Origin: an uncultured Bacteroidaceae bacterium
GTDB lineage: Bacteria > Bacteroidota > Bacteroidia > Bacteroidales > Bacteroidaceae
NCBI GenBank assembly: GCA_904501775.1
Contig: CAJGCJ010000028.1
Coordinates: 1-17,350, forward strand
Length of the DNA: 17,350 nt
Direction of reading: 5' to 3'
A program made the translations under genes and the position numbers. The notes under the pieces are model-generated. The model had not been told where the DNA came from. It made no database searches and saw only the letters and a program-made list of their open reading frames with translations. Numbering within the stretch: position 1 is the stretch's first letter; each line of letters starts with the position of its first letter. Positions 1 to 8,185 of the stretch are shown here, one piece after another.

Positions 1-222
1 AAGTCCCTTGGCTATTGCTGTCATGAGTGCCATTACCGGGACGATGGCAAACAGGGTGTGGTAAGTGAGTGCTGCCGATGCCAGTTGAAGACTGCCGAAA
101 CTGTCGACAAGCTTTATGAGCGACCACGATATACGGTATTTGCTCATCTGTCGGTAGTACATGACAAAAGCGCGTTTCATCAGACTGCGCATGGCATTGT
201 ATAACTTAATAATCCACTTCAT
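1..222 (-). CDS. YihY/virulence factor BrkB family membrane protein (partial, N-terminal 74 residues)
   Basis: The gene starts at the ATG at 222 and runs off the left edge, so only 74 residues are visible. The protein begins MKWIIKLYNAMRSLMKRAFV. A short basic cytoplasmic stretch is followed by a segment reading SAALTYHTLFAIVPVMALM. That pattern (small residues, A-L-T-Y-x-T-L-F, then a hydrophobic run with a proline) is the signature of the first membrane helix of the YihY/BrkB family, once misnamed ribonuclease BN. These are polytopic inner-membrane proteins of unclear function. The start lies only 7 bases after the stop of the TolC-like gene, so it is probably the last visible gene of the efflux operon by read-through; no separate promoter was seen. 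The family call is fairly firm; a functional link to efflux is not implied. Confidence 0.8.
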   Translation of the reverse strand, partial: MKWIIKLYNAMRSLMKRAFVMYYRQMSKYRISWSLIKLVDSFGSLQLASAALTYHTLFAIVPVMALMTAIAKGL

Positions 223-229
223 ACTATTT

Positions 230-1552
230 CTATTCAATATACTTGCTTATGTTGCCACTTATGAGTTGCAGTGAAATCTCACAAATCTTGGTGTTGTATT
301 CGGCTACGAGAATACGGTCCTCGGCATCGAGGAGGCTCTTCTGTGCTTCGCGCATCTCGATACCCGAAAGGTCGCCAAGCAGATAGCGCTCATAGGCGAT
401 GTCGTAGTTCTCTCGGGCTGCAATTACGTTCTGTCGTTCAAGCGCAAGCAACTGCTTGTTGTTCTGATACGATTGCCACAGGTTGTTAAGGTCGGCGAAC
501 AGCTTGAGCTCAATGTTTTGTTTTTGCAATTCGGCATTCTCTATTGCAATCTTTGCATTCCTGCGTTCGCGGCTGCGCTTGCCGTCAAACAGTTTAAAGC
601 CCACTGTTAGGCCAAAGTCGGCTCCCCAATCACTACGTCTCTTTATAGAGTTTACATCATATCTGTTGTGTGTATATCCGTAGCCTGCATTCAGACGCAG
701 ATAGGGGTAGTCGCGCGATTGTATGCTTTTAAGGTCCAGCGCAGCAATCTCCTTGTTGTGTGCCGATGCCATTAACTCGCTGTTGTTTGAAAGGGTTTCA
801 TTCCACAGTGCAGCGAAGTCCATCTCATTGTCGGTGTATATTGTACTGTCGGTGATGATGAAACGCTCGTTAACGTTTCGCTCGGCCATCAGCTGGTAAA
901 GGCGTATGCGCGATGTTATAAGTTTCTCGTTCTGTTTTACGCTCTCAGCGCTGTCTGCATTGAAGTCTACACGGGCCTGTAAAAGGTCGAGACGCGAGTT
1001 GTCTCCAATGATATAACGGTCCTGTACAATGCGAAGTCGTTCGCGTGACAGTCTCACTGCATAGTTGAGGTTGTTCATTCTCAGTCGCTGCTGAATGAAA
1101 TTGTAATATTCGGCTGTGAATTCGGCAATGAAATCCTCTACTGCAATGCGTGTCTGTGTCTCGCTCAACAGATGCAACTCTTTCAATCTGTTGTAGTCGG
1201 CCTGCATCTTGAATCCGTCGAATATGGTCCATTGCAAATCTATACCTGCATGCAGCGTATGGTCGGTGACATTGCGTTGGCTTACGGTGCTTCCATCTTC
1301 GCGCGATGTGGCATCGTTATTGTCCAGTGTACCGCTATACGAGGCTGTTGCACTTGCTACAGGAAGCATGCCTGCGTTTGCCCATCCGGTGTTATTCTCG
1401 GCTATTTGTGCTTCGTTGCGCACCATGCGTAGCGAGTAGTTGTTCTCGAGTCCGCGCAATAGGCAGTTCTTCAATATGCTGTCACTGTTCTGTGCCATTG
1501 CACATGTGACAGACAACAGTGCTGTTATATATGTGATAACTCTTGCTTTCAT
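230..1552 (-). CDS. TolC family outer-membrane efflux channel protein
   Basis: A 440-residue protein of normal length for the OEP/TolC family. It starts with a Sec signal peptide (MKARVITYITALLSVTCAMA, cleavage probably just before Q21). The rest is long helical, polar sequence with a beta-strand-like region around YLRLNAGYGYTHNRYDV and the usual two-fold internal OEP layout. Trimers of such proteins form the outer-membrane barrel and periplasmic tunnel that let an RND pump discharge drugs, bile acids or other compounds outside the cell. Its ATG overlaps the TGA of the RND pump gene by four bases (ATGA at 1549-1552), a sign of translational coupling. The order adaptor, pump, channel is the common one for Bacteroidota RND operons. 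The exact substrate cannot be told from sequence. Confidence 0.95.
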   Translation of the reverse strand: MKARVITYITALLSVTCAMAQNSDSILKNCLLRGLENNYSLRMVRNEAQIAENNTGWANAGMLPVASATASYSGTLDNNDATSREDGSTVSQRNVTDHTLHAGIDLQWTIFDGFKMQADYNRLKELHLLSETQTRIAVEDFIAEFTAEYYNFIQQRLRMNNLNYAVRLSRERLRIVQDRYIIGDNSRLDLLQARVDFNADSAESVKQNEKLITSRIRLYQLMAERNVNERFIITDSTIYTDNEMDFAALWNETLSNNSELMASAHNKEIAALDLKSIQSRDYPYLRLNAGYGYTHNRYDVNSIKRRSDWGADFGLTVGFKLFDGKRSRERRNAKIAIENAELQKQNIELKLFADLNNLWQSYQNNKQLLALERQNVIAARENYDIAYERYLLGDLSGIEMREAQKSLLDAEDRILVAEYNTKICEISLQLISGNISKYIE

Positions 1553-4500
1553 TCTTTATCCTTGTTGGCTATGTTTGTAGATACGTATGAGTATATTGCC
1601 GGTACTATGTACATTGTAAAGATGGTAGATATGATCATACCTCCTACAACGGCTGTTCCCATTGCAATACGTCCGTTACAGCCTTCACCTGTCGCATACA
1701 TCAAAGGCATAAGGCCCAATACTGTAGATGCGCTTGTCATCAGAATTGGGCGCAGACGCTGCACCGATGCCTCGCGTATCGCAACCTCCTTCTCAATGCC
1801 GTTCTTTTGGCGCTGGTTGGCAAACTCCACAATCAGAATACCGTTCTTGGCCACCAGTCCCACGAGCATGATTATACCTATCTGGCTGAATATGTTCATT
1901 GTCTGTCCGTAGGCAAACATGAATATGAGTGCTCCACATACGGCAAGCGGCACGGTGAGCATAATTACAAACGGGTCTTTGAAGCTCTCGAACTGTGCTG
2001 CCAATATAAGGTAAATAAGCAACAGTGCCAATGTGAAGGCAAAGAAGAGACTCGATGAACTCTCGCGGAATTCGCGCGAATCACCTGTGAGGGCAGTGCG
2101 GAATGTGTCGTCGAGTGTTGTCTCGGCTATTTTGTCCATCTCGGCGAGTCCGTCGCCAATAGTCTTGCCTTCGGCCAGTCCGGCAGATATTGTAGCCGAT
2201 ACGAATCGGTTATAACGGTAGAGCTTGGGCGGTGCAATGCTCTCGATGAGGTCGACAAGGTTCTCGAGCTGTATCATCTCGCCTTTGTCACTGCGTACAT
2301 AAATTGCTTTTAGGTTAGATGGCGCGTTACGTTGCTGGCGGTTTATCTCGCCCACAATCTCATATTGCTTGCCGTTCAAATAGAGATAACCCATGCGTTG
2401 TCCGCTCAGTCCGTATTGCAGTGTCTGTGCAATGTCCTTGGTGTTCACTCCAAGTATATTGGATTTCTCACGGTTTATTGCAACCTGAATCTCGGGCTTA
2501 CTAAACTTAAGGTCTACATCGGCCATCTGGAATGTAGGGTTGTCGTGTACCTTATTAAGGAACTCGGGCAGAATCTCCTGCAACTTCTCGATGTTTGTTG
2601 CCTGCAGTACATATTGTACGGGCATTCCGCCTCTTCGGCTTCCGAATGTCGATTGTTGCTGTACAAAAGCACGTGCATCTGTCTTGCTGCGTACAGCCTT
2701 TGACAGTTTCTCGGCTACTGACATCTGTGTGTAGTCTCTCTCCTTAAGGTCCTTGAGTGTTATCTGTATATTACCCGACCCACTCGAAACACGTGCAGTG
2801 ATGAATGCAGCGTCGGGCACTATAGAATCGGCCATGCGGCTTATCTCCTCGGTGTAGTCGCGCATATATTCATAAGTGACACCTTCTGCACCCATTGTTC
2901 TGATTGTGATGCTCGAACGGTCTTCCATCGGTGCCATCTCGGCAGGAATACTCTTCCACATCCATACACATCCGCCAAGTGCAGCAATCATTATCACAAT
3001 CGCTATATATTTGTGGCGCAGGAACATGTCGAGGCTTATCGAATAGTATCGGTTCATGCCGGCAAAGAATGGCTCGGTCTTGTTGTAGAACCAGCTCTTT
3101 TGCTGACGGCGCTTCAATATCTTTGTTGCAAGCATGGGGGTGATGGTGAGCGCGGCAAATGATGATATTATAACCGAGCCTGCCACAACAAAACTGAACT
3201 CGCGGAACAGGCGTCCTGTTGTTCCCTCCATGAATACGATTGGCAGGAATACAGCCAATAGGGTAATTGTTGTTGATATGACTGCAAAGAAAATCTCTTT
3301 CGAACCTTCTATACCTGCTGCGCGTGGTCGCATGCCCCTTTCGATGCGGATGTATATGTTCTCGGTCATGACAATAGCATCGTCTACTACAAGACCCACC
3401 GACAGCACAATGGCAAGCATCGAGAGTACGTTTATCGAAAATCCCAATGCATACATGAAGAAGAATGCTCCTATGAGCGATACCGGTATTACGATACAGG
3501 GGATTATGGTTACACGCCAGTCGCGCAAGAAGAGGAAGATGATTATAATCACAAGGATGAAGGCCTCGTAAACGGTTGTCTTTACCTCGTTTATTGATGC
3601 ACGGATGAACTTTGTATTGTCGAATCCGTAGCTGTATGTGACATCATCGGGAAGGTCTTTCTTCATCTTCTCCATGCGCTCGTAGACGGCCTCGGCAATG
3701 TTTATGTGATTGGCACCGGGCTGTGGTATCACTACGACACCTACCATTGGAACGCCGTTCATCTTCATGTAGCTCTTAAGGTCGCGTGCGCTCAATTCGG
3801 CACGTCCTATGTCGCTGAAACGTACAATGCGTCCTTCGCTCTCTTTTATGATAAGATTGTTGAACTCCTCTGTTGTGGACATGAGTCCTAATGTGCGGAT
3901 TGCAAGTTCTATATTGTCGCCTTCGATGCTACCCGATGGCAGCTCGACATTCTCGGCATCCAACGCGCTTTTCACATCCATGGGAGTTACTCCGTAACCG
4001 GCCATTTTAATAGGGTCGAGCCACAGACGCATACAATAGCGCTTCTCTCCCCATATTGATACGCTACTCACTTCGGGGATTGTTTGCAGCTGCTCTTTTA
4101 CTGTAAGGTCGGCAATTTCGCTTATCTCAAGCAGCGAGCGCTTCTCGCTCTGTATCGCAACCATGAGTATAGGCATGGCGTCGGCATCGGCTTTCGATAC
4201 TGTAGGTGGGTCGCAGTCGCGCGGCAGATATCTTTGGGCACGAGATACCTTGTCGCGTACGTCGTTTGCTGCAGTCTCAAGGTCTACCGAAAGTTCGAAT
4301 TCCACTGTTATGCGGCTGCTTCCCTGTTGGCTGATGCTTGTTAGTGAACGTATGCCGGGAATACCGTTGATATTCTGTTCAAGAGGCTCGGTTATCTGGT
4401 TTTCTATTACGTCGGCATTTGCACCGGCATAGGAACATGTTACCGAAATTATGGGATTGTCGACCGATGGGTATTCACGTACTCCCAAACTTACATAACC

Positions 4501-4581
4501 TACTGCACCGAAAAGCAGGATTATAAGTGTGAGTACCGTAGCAAGTACCGGTCGGCGAATACTTAGTTCGGATATATTCAT
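1549..4581 (-). CDS. Efflux RND transporter permease subunit (HAE1/AcrB type)
   Basis: A 1010-residue inner-membrane proton antiporter, the pump of a tripartite efflux system. It is complete: residues 10-30 form the first membrane helix after the typical start MNISELSIRRPVLA. A first periplasmic porter domain follows, then helices from about 340. The proton-relay pair D400-D401 sits in SVGLVVDDAIVM. A second periplasmic domain spans about 545-840. The C-terminal helices include K912 in LVGLVAKNGILIVEFANQ, matching the AcrB D407/D408/K940 set, with a following R-P-I-L-M-T-S helix near 944-950. Intact relay residues argue for an active pump of the HAE1 drug-efflux branch rather than the CzcA metal branch, whose relay motif differs. 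The gene begins 18 bases after the adaptor gene and overlaps the channel gene by four bases. Substrate is unknown; bile acids, detergents or antibiotics are reasonable guesses for a gut organism. Confidence 0.97.
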   Translation of the reverse strand: MNISELSIRRPVLATVLTLIILLFGAVGYVSLGVREYPSVDNPIISVTCSYAGANADVIENQITEPLEQNINGIPGIRSLTSISQQGSSRITVEFELSVDLETAANDVRDKVSRAQRYLPRDCDPPTVSKADADAMPILMVAIQSEKRSLLEISEIADLTVKEQLQTIPEVSSVSIWGEKRYCMRLWLDPIKMAGYGVTPMDVKSALDAENVELPSGSIEGDNIELAIRTLGLMSTTEEFNNLIIKESEGRIVRFSDIGRAELSARDLKSYMKMNGVPMVGVVVIPQPGANHINIAEAVYERMEKMKKDLPDDVTYSYGFDNTKFIRASINEVKTTVYEAFILVIIIIFLFLRDWRVTIIPCIVIPVSLIGAFFFMYALGFSINVLSMLAIVLSVGLVVDDAIVMTENIYIRIERGMRPRAAGIEGSKEIFFAVISTTITLLAVFLPIVFMEGTTGRLFREFSFVVAGSVIISSFAALTITPMLATKILKRRQQKSWFYNKTEPFFAGMNRYYSISLDMFLRHKYIAIVIMIAALGGCVWMWKSIPAEMAPMEDRSSITIRTMGAEGVTYEYMRDYTEEISRMADSIVPDAAFITARVSSGSGNIQITLKDLKERDYTQMSVAEKLSKAVRSKTDARAFVQQQSTFGSRRGGMPVQYVLQATNIEKLQEILPEFLNKVHDNPTFQMADVDLKFSKPEIQVAINREKSNILGVNTKDIAQTLQYGLSGQRMGYLYLNGKQYEIVGEINRQQRNAPSNLKAIYVRSDKGEMIQLENLVDLIESIAPPKLYRYNRFVSATISAGLAEGKTIGDGLAEMDKIAETTLDDTFRTALTGDSREFRESSSSLFFAFTLALLLIYLILAAQFESFKDPFVIMLTVPLAVCGALIFMFAYGQTMNIFSQIGIIMLVGLVAKNGILIVEFANQRQKNGIEKEVAIREASVQRLRPILMTSASTVLGLMPLMYATGEGCNGRIAMGTAVVGGMIISTIFTMYIVPAIYSYVSTNIANKDKE

Positions 4582-4599
4582 AATGCTCTCTTGTTTCTT

Positions 4600-5679
4600 T
4601 TATTTAATATTGTCGAGTATCACTTTTTGTCCGGTACGCAACTGCATGGTTCCCGATACTATTACTGTATCGCCAACAGCAAGGCCGTCAAGAACCTGTA
4701 CGTTGGCCTCGTTGCGCAATCCTTTCTTTATTTCGGCAGGAACCGCCTTGCCACCTTTGTACAGGAATACTTTGTCTACACCCATTTCCGATACAATGGC
4801 TTGGCTCGGAACCGAGATTGCATTCATGAATGTCTGTGCGGTGAGGGTGATATTGGCATAGCGTCCGGGATGCAGCTTGCCGTTTTTGTTGTCGTATAGG
4901 GCGCGCACTGTAAATGAGCGTGTGTCAATGTCGGCATCGCTGTCTATAGCATAGATGGTTGCGGTGCGTTCCTCAAGGTCGCCGTCAACGAGGAACTTTA
5001 CAGGAGTACCCTTTACCACAATGCCGGCATATCGCTCGGGAATTGCAAATTCCAGTTTCAGACGGTTGGTCTTTGTGAGTTTTGCAATGGTGGTGGTTGA
5101 CGATGCGTAGCTACCCACACTCATCTGTCTCAATCCGATTACTCCGTCAAAGGGAGCACGAAGCTCGGTCTGAGCAATCTTGGCCTTTACTCCGTCTATT
5201 TCGGCACGTAGTATTGCAAGGCTTGTCTGTGCCTCCTGAAAAGCCTCTTGGCTCACCGCCTCTTTCTCAAGCAGCACATTCTGTCGGTGCATACGGTCGG
5301 TGTACAGCTTCAGTTGCGATTCGAGCTTGCGCAGTTCGGCTTGCAACGGTGCATCGTTGGTCTTGGCAAGGAGTTCTCCTTTGGAAACGTATGAGCCCTC
5401 TTCAAAGAGAATTTCCGTAATTTTTCCGGCGGTCTCGAAAGTGAGGTTTACCTCTTCGTCGGGGATAATAGAACCGCTGACAAAGAAATCGTCCGACATT
5501 GATGACTCTGTGATAATGACAGCCTTGACATTCAAATCGCGGCTCTGTTTGCCTTTGCTTTGTACGGGTGTAGCCTCCAACTCCTTGTTTACCTTTGGAA
5601 TAAAGGTGCTTATTCCCAGATATATTGCAGTGCCTGCAATAATGGTACCTACCACTCCCCATTTAACATATTTGTTCAT
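4600..5679 (-). CDS. Efflux RND transporter periplasmic adaptor subunit (HlyD/AcrA-like)
   Basis: A 359-residue membrane-fusion protein bridging the RND pump and the TolC-like channel. An N-terminal hydrophobic segment (residues 7-27) has no lipobox cysteine, so the protein is probably held by an uncleaved helix rather than a lipid as in AcrA. A lipoyl-like half follows (V67 to about K106, with FEEGSYVSKGELLAK), then a helical hairpin (about 110-170), then the returning lipoyl half with the family hallmark LRAPFDGVIGLRQMSVGSY near 173-191. Beta-barrel and membrane-proximal domains finish the protein (SVPSQAIV, then VQVLDGLAVGDTVIVSG). It is the first gene of the operon, with a plausible promoter about 40 bases upstream. 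The pump gene follows after 18 bases. Confidence 0.95.
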   Translation of the reverse strand: MNKYVKWGVVGTIIAGTAIYLGISTFIPKVNKELEATPVQSKGKQSRDLNVKAVIITESSMSDDFFVSGSIIPDEEVNLTFETAGKITEILFEEGSYVSKGELLAKTNDAPLQAELRKLESQLKLYTDRMHRQNVLLEKEAVSQEAFQEAQTSLAILRAEIDGVKAKIAQTELRAPFDGVIGLRQMSVGSYASSTTTIAKLTKTNRLKLEFAIPERYAGIVVKGTPVKFLVDGDLEERTATIYAIDSDADIDTRSFTVRALYDNKNGKLHPGRYANITLTAQTFMNAISVPSQAIVSEMGVDKVFLYKGGKAVPAEIKKGLRNEANVQVLDGLAVGDTVIVSGTMQLRTGQKVILDNIK

Positions 5680-5716
5680 ATCTGATATTTATTTATATCT
5701 ATTTTTTAATATAGTG

Positions 5717-5724
5717 CAAAGATA
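5717..5724 (-). promoter_or_regulatory. Putative -7 element of efflux operon promoter
   Basis: On the minus strand this reads TATCTTTG, a perfect match to the Bacteroidota -7 consensus TAnnTTTG, placed 38 bases before the adaptor ATG. No good TTTG lies at the expected -33 distance; the sequence there belongs to the palindrome at 5741-5763. Activity may therefore depend on, or be blocked by, a bound regulator. That last point is inference. Confidence 0.6.
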
Positions 5725-5740
5725 GTAACAACGAGCAAGA

Positions 5741-5763
5741 AATATGAAGCTTGCTTCAATATT
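5741..5763. promoter_or_regulatory. Imperfect palindrome overlapping the -33 region of the efflux promoter
   Basis: The arms are AATATGAAGC and GCTTCAATATT around a central TT; the inner five base pairs (GAAGC/GCTTC) match exactly and the outer AATAT/ATATT match with one extra base in the right arm. Size and position, just upstream of the -7 element, fit an operator for a dimeric repressor such as a TetR or MarR family protein. No such regulator is encoded in this window, so the partner is unknown. Confidence 0.5.
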
Positions 5764-5778
5764 TTTTACAGCGAGTGC
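5752..5778. repeat. 27-base direct repeat, copy 1
   Basis: Identical over 27 bases to 5837-5863, starting TGCTTCAATA and ending GCGAGTGC. Copy 1 shares its first bases with the right arm of the efflux palindrome. The starts of the two copies are 85 bases apart and the flanks do not match. It may be a duplicated protein-binding site or the trace of a local duplication. Confidence 0.85.
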
Positions 5779-5836
5779 ACAATATCTTGGAGGTTTACCT
5801 CAAAGATGTGGGCAAATGAGTCTTTAAAACCGTGCC

Positions 5837-5863
5837 TGCTTCAATATTTTTTACAGCGAGTGC
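5837..5863. repeat. 27-base direct repeat, copy 2
   Basis: Exact second copy of 5752-5778. The GAAGC half that completes the palindrome at copy 1 is missing here, so only one half-site is present. It lies about 110 bases upstream of the efflux -7 element, at a distance where a second regulator dimer could bind. Confidence 0.85.
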
Positions 5864-6014
5864 CTATTGTTCTTACGAATTGTACTAAAATAAGCAGTTA
5901 CGGTGTGACAAAATTGTTTTTACTGTTATCTTCTCTGTCTTAATTTCTGTGTCAAAATGGCAGACGTAATAAAAATATTCACAAAAAATAAGTTTTAATG
6001 TCGTAAAAACAAAA

Positions 6015-6032
6015 TTGGCACGCTTTTCGTTA
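6015..6032 (+). promoter_or_regulatory. Possible sigma-54-like promoter of groESL
   Basis: Reads TTGGCACGCTTTTCGTTA, close to the sigma-54 consensus TGGCACG-N4-TTGC: the -24 part is perfect and the -12 part has GT in place of GC. It lies about 80 bases before the groES ATG. No good TAnnTTTG element was seen in the groES leader. Whether this organism has RpoN and uses it here is unknown. Confidence 0.35.
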
Positions 6033-6109
6033 TTAGATTAATGTGTATGACTTGAATTGTCATCGTTTTAAAAGGAAAATAATTAATAAATTAATAAAAC
6101 TATACAATT

Positions 6110-6382
6110 ATGAACATTAAACCATTGGCAGACCGTGTGCTTATTTTGCCCCAGCCTGCAGAGGAGAGAACAATCGGCGGTATCATAATCCCCGATACAG
6201 CAAAAGAGAAACCCCTTCAGGGTAAAGTGGTTGCAGTTGGCAACGGTACAAAGGACGAAGATATGGTGATTGCAGTTGGCGATCAGGTATTATATGGCAA
6301 ATATTCAGGTACAGAACTTGAGTTTGAGGGCGAAAAATATCTTATCATGCGCCAAAGCGATGTACTTGCTATCCTTGGATAA
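6110..6382 (+). CDS. groES: Co-chaperonin GroES (Cpn10)
   Basis: A 90-residue Cpn10, the lid of the GroEL folding chamber. It forms a heptameric dome that caps GroEL with bound ATP and encloses the substrate protein. It starts NIKPLADRVLILPQPAEERT, has the mobile loop IGGIIIPDTAKEKPLQGKVVAVGNG at about residues 22-46, and ends with the usual strands around VLYGKYSGTELEFEGEKYLIMRQSDVLAI. The length is slightly short of the E. coli 97 and normal for Bacteroidota. groEL follows after 34 bases, so the two form the classic heat-shock operon. Confidence 0.98.
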   Translation: MNIKPLADRVLILPQPAEERTIGGIIIPDTAKEKPLQGKVVAVGNGTKDEDMVIAVGDQVLYGKYSGTELEFEGEKYLIMRQSDVLAILG

Positions 6383-6416
6383 ATATAAGTTGAATAAGAA
6401 AATATAGAGAAAGATT

Positions 6417-8054
6417 ATGGCAAAAGAGATTCTTTTCAATATGGATGCTCGCGACCAGCTTAAGAAGGGTGTTGACGAGCTTGCAAATGCAGTGAAGGTT
6501 ACATTGGGCCCCAAAGGTCGTAATGTCATTATAGAGAAAAAGTTCGGTGCTCCCCAAATTACAAAGGACGGTGTGTCGGTAGCAAAGGAGATTGAGCTCG
6601 ACGATGCTTACATGAACACAGGTGCGCAGCTTGTTAAGTCTGTAGCATCAAAGACCGGTGACGATGCAGGTGACGGTACAACAACAGCAACAGTCCTTGC
6701 ACAGGCTATCATTACACAAGGTTTGCGTAACGTGACAGCCGGCGCTAATCCTATGGATCTTAAGCGTGGTATTGATAAGGCTGTTTCACGCATTGTCGAG
6801 TCTATAAAATCGCAGAGCGAAGAGGTTGGTGCCGACTACGATAAGATTGAGCAGGTTGCAACAATTTCGGCAAATAACGATGCCGAGATTGGCAAACTCA
6901 TTGCCGATGCTATGCGCAAGGTATCAAAGGACGGAGTAATCACAATCGAAGAGGCTAAGAGCCGCGATACGACAATTGGTGTTGTTGAGGGTATGCAGTT
7001 CGACCGTGGCTATCTCTCGGCATACTTTATCACAGATACCGAGAAAATGGAGTGCCAGATGGAGAATCCTTATGTGCTTATCTACGATAAGAAGATAACT
7101 ACTCTTAAGGATATGCTTCCCATTCTTGAGCCTGCATTGCAGACAGGACGTCCTCTTCTTATCATTGCTGAGGATGTTGAGAGCGAGGCTCTTACAACAT
7201 TGGTTGTTAACCGTCTGCGCGGACAGCTTAAGATTTGTGCAGTCAAGGCTCCCGGTTTCGGTGACCGTCGTAAGGATATGCTCGAGGATATTGCAACACT
7301 CACAGGTGGTATCGTTATAAGCGAAGAGAAGGGTATCAAGCTCGAGCAGGCTACACTCGAAATGTTGGGTACTTGCGGTAAGATTACCGTAAGCAAGGAC
7401 AATACCACAATTGTTGACGGCAACGGTAACAAAGAGGCTATTGAGAACCGCGTGGCACAGATCAAGGCTCAGATTGCAACAACAAAGAGCGACTACGACA
7501 AGGAGAAACTTCAGGAGCGTCTGGCTAAGCTTGCAGGCGGTGTGGCAGTGCTCTATGTAGGTGCAGCATCAGAGGTTGAGATGAAAGAGAAGAAAGACCG
7601 CGTAGACGATGCTCTTTGCGCTACACGTGCAGCTATTGAAGAGGGTATAGTTCCCGGTGGTGGTGTAACATATATCCGTGCAATCGAGTCGCTTGAGGGT
7701 CTCGAGGTCGTGAATGCCGATGAGAAGACCGGTGTCGAGATTGTGAAACGTGCCATCGAAGAGCCCCTTCGTCAGATTGTTGCAAACGCAGGAAAAGAGG
7801 GTGCCGTAATTGTACAGAAGGTACGCGAGGGTAAAGGTGACTATGGCTACAATGCCCGCACCGATGTTTATGAGAACCTCTTTGCGGCCGGTGTGGTTGA
7901 CCCTGCCAAGGTAACTCGCGTAGCTCTTGAGAATGCTGCATCAATTGCAGGCATGTTCCTCACAACCGAGTGTGTTATTGTTGAGAAGAAAGAGGATAAG
8001 CCCGAACTCCCTATGGGTGCTCCCGGCATGGGCGGCATGGGCGGTATGATGTAA
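6417..8054 (+). CDS. groEL: Chaperonin GroEL (Hsp60/Cpn60)
   Basis: A complete 545-residue chaperonin subunit that forms the double-ring, 14-mer ATP-driven folding machine in the cytoplasm. Visible landmarks are TLGPKGRNV (29-37) and GDGTTTATVLAQ with D86 (ATP hydrolysis loop). The apical domain region includes GYLSAYFITDTEKMECQMENP, and the equatorial return is at VPGGGVTYIRA. The C-terminal Gly-Met tail (GAPGMGGMGGMM) is typical of chamber-lining tails. The leader AGAGAAAGATT gives a modest ribosome site. A strong terminator follows the stop codon, closing the groESL operon. Confidence 0.99.
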   Translation: MAKEILFNMDARDQLKKGVDELANAVKVTLGPKGRNVIIEKKFGAPQITKDGVSVAKEIELDDAYMNTGAQLVKSVASKTGDDAGDGTTTATVLAQAIITQGLRNVTAGANPMDLKRGIDKAVSRIVESIKSQSEEVGADYDKIEQVATISANNDAEIGKLIADAMRKVSKDGVITIEEAKSRDTTIGVVEGMQFDRGYLSAYFITDTEKMECQMENPYVLIYDKKITTLKDMLPILEPALQTGRPLLIIAEDVESEALTTLVVNRLRGQLKICAVKAPGFGDRRKDMLEDIATLTGGIVISEEKGIKLEQATLEMLGTCGKITVSKDNTTIVDGNGNKEAIENRVAQIKAQIATTKSDYDKEKLQERLAKLAGGVAVLYVGAASEVEMKEKKDRVDDALCATRAAIEEGIVPGGGVTYIRAIESLEGLEVVNADEKTGVEIVKRAIEEPLRQIVANAGKEGAVIVQKVREGKGDYGYNARTDVYENLFAAGVVDPAKVTRVALENAASIAGMFLTTECVIVEKKEDKPELPMGAPGMGGMGGMM

Positions 8055-8077
8055 TAAGATAACTTATACCATACGAA

Positions 8078-8121
8078 AAAGTCCGGCACTCAAATTGATT
8101 TTGAGTGCCGGACTTTTATTT
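8078..8121 (+). terminator. Intrinsic terminator of groESL
   Basis: A perfect 17-bp stem (8078-8094 with 8100-8116, containing GTCCGGCACTC) encloses a 5-base loop and is followed by TTATTTTG. It stands 24 bases after the groEL stop codon. Confidence 0.95.
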
Positions 8122-8154
8122 TGTCATATAGGCCCGAATGTCGGCTATTTTTTA

Positions 8155-8162
8155 TAATTTTG
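8155..8162 (+). promoter_or_regulatory. Putative -7 element for the queA-like gene
   Basis: TAATTTTG matches TAnnTTTG and lies 23 bases before the ATG at 8186; the -33 side is weak. If used, transcription starts downstream of the ATG at 8138, which supports 8186 as the real start. Confidence 0.5.
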
Positions 8163-8185
8163 CGCCTTGTAAGCAGATAAATAAG

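Larger units (their letters stand above)
5680..6109. other. 430-base divergent intergenic region between efflux operon and groES
   Basis: No convincing gene is present. The left part holds the minus-strand efflux promoter (-7 element at 5717-5724), an imperfect palindrome (5741-5763) and two copies of a 27-base direct repeat. The right part, from about 5865, is AT-rich leader for groES. It holds a sigma-54-like sequence at 6015-6032 and a small inverted repeat ATGAC/GTCAT at about 6047-6063. The 70 bases before groES are almost pure A/T with no real Shine-Dalgarno site, as is common in Bacteroidota. Confidence 0.7.

Noticed and set aside
5402..5662. Minus-strand second frame inside the adaptor gene (86 codons)
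   Set aside because: It overlaps the adaptor coding region on the same strand in another frame, with no start signal or domain; a shadow.
8138..8185. Upstream in-frame ATG for the queA-like gene
   Set aside because: It would place the start before the likely -7 box at 8155-8162 and add 16 residues not expected in the family; 8186 fits better.
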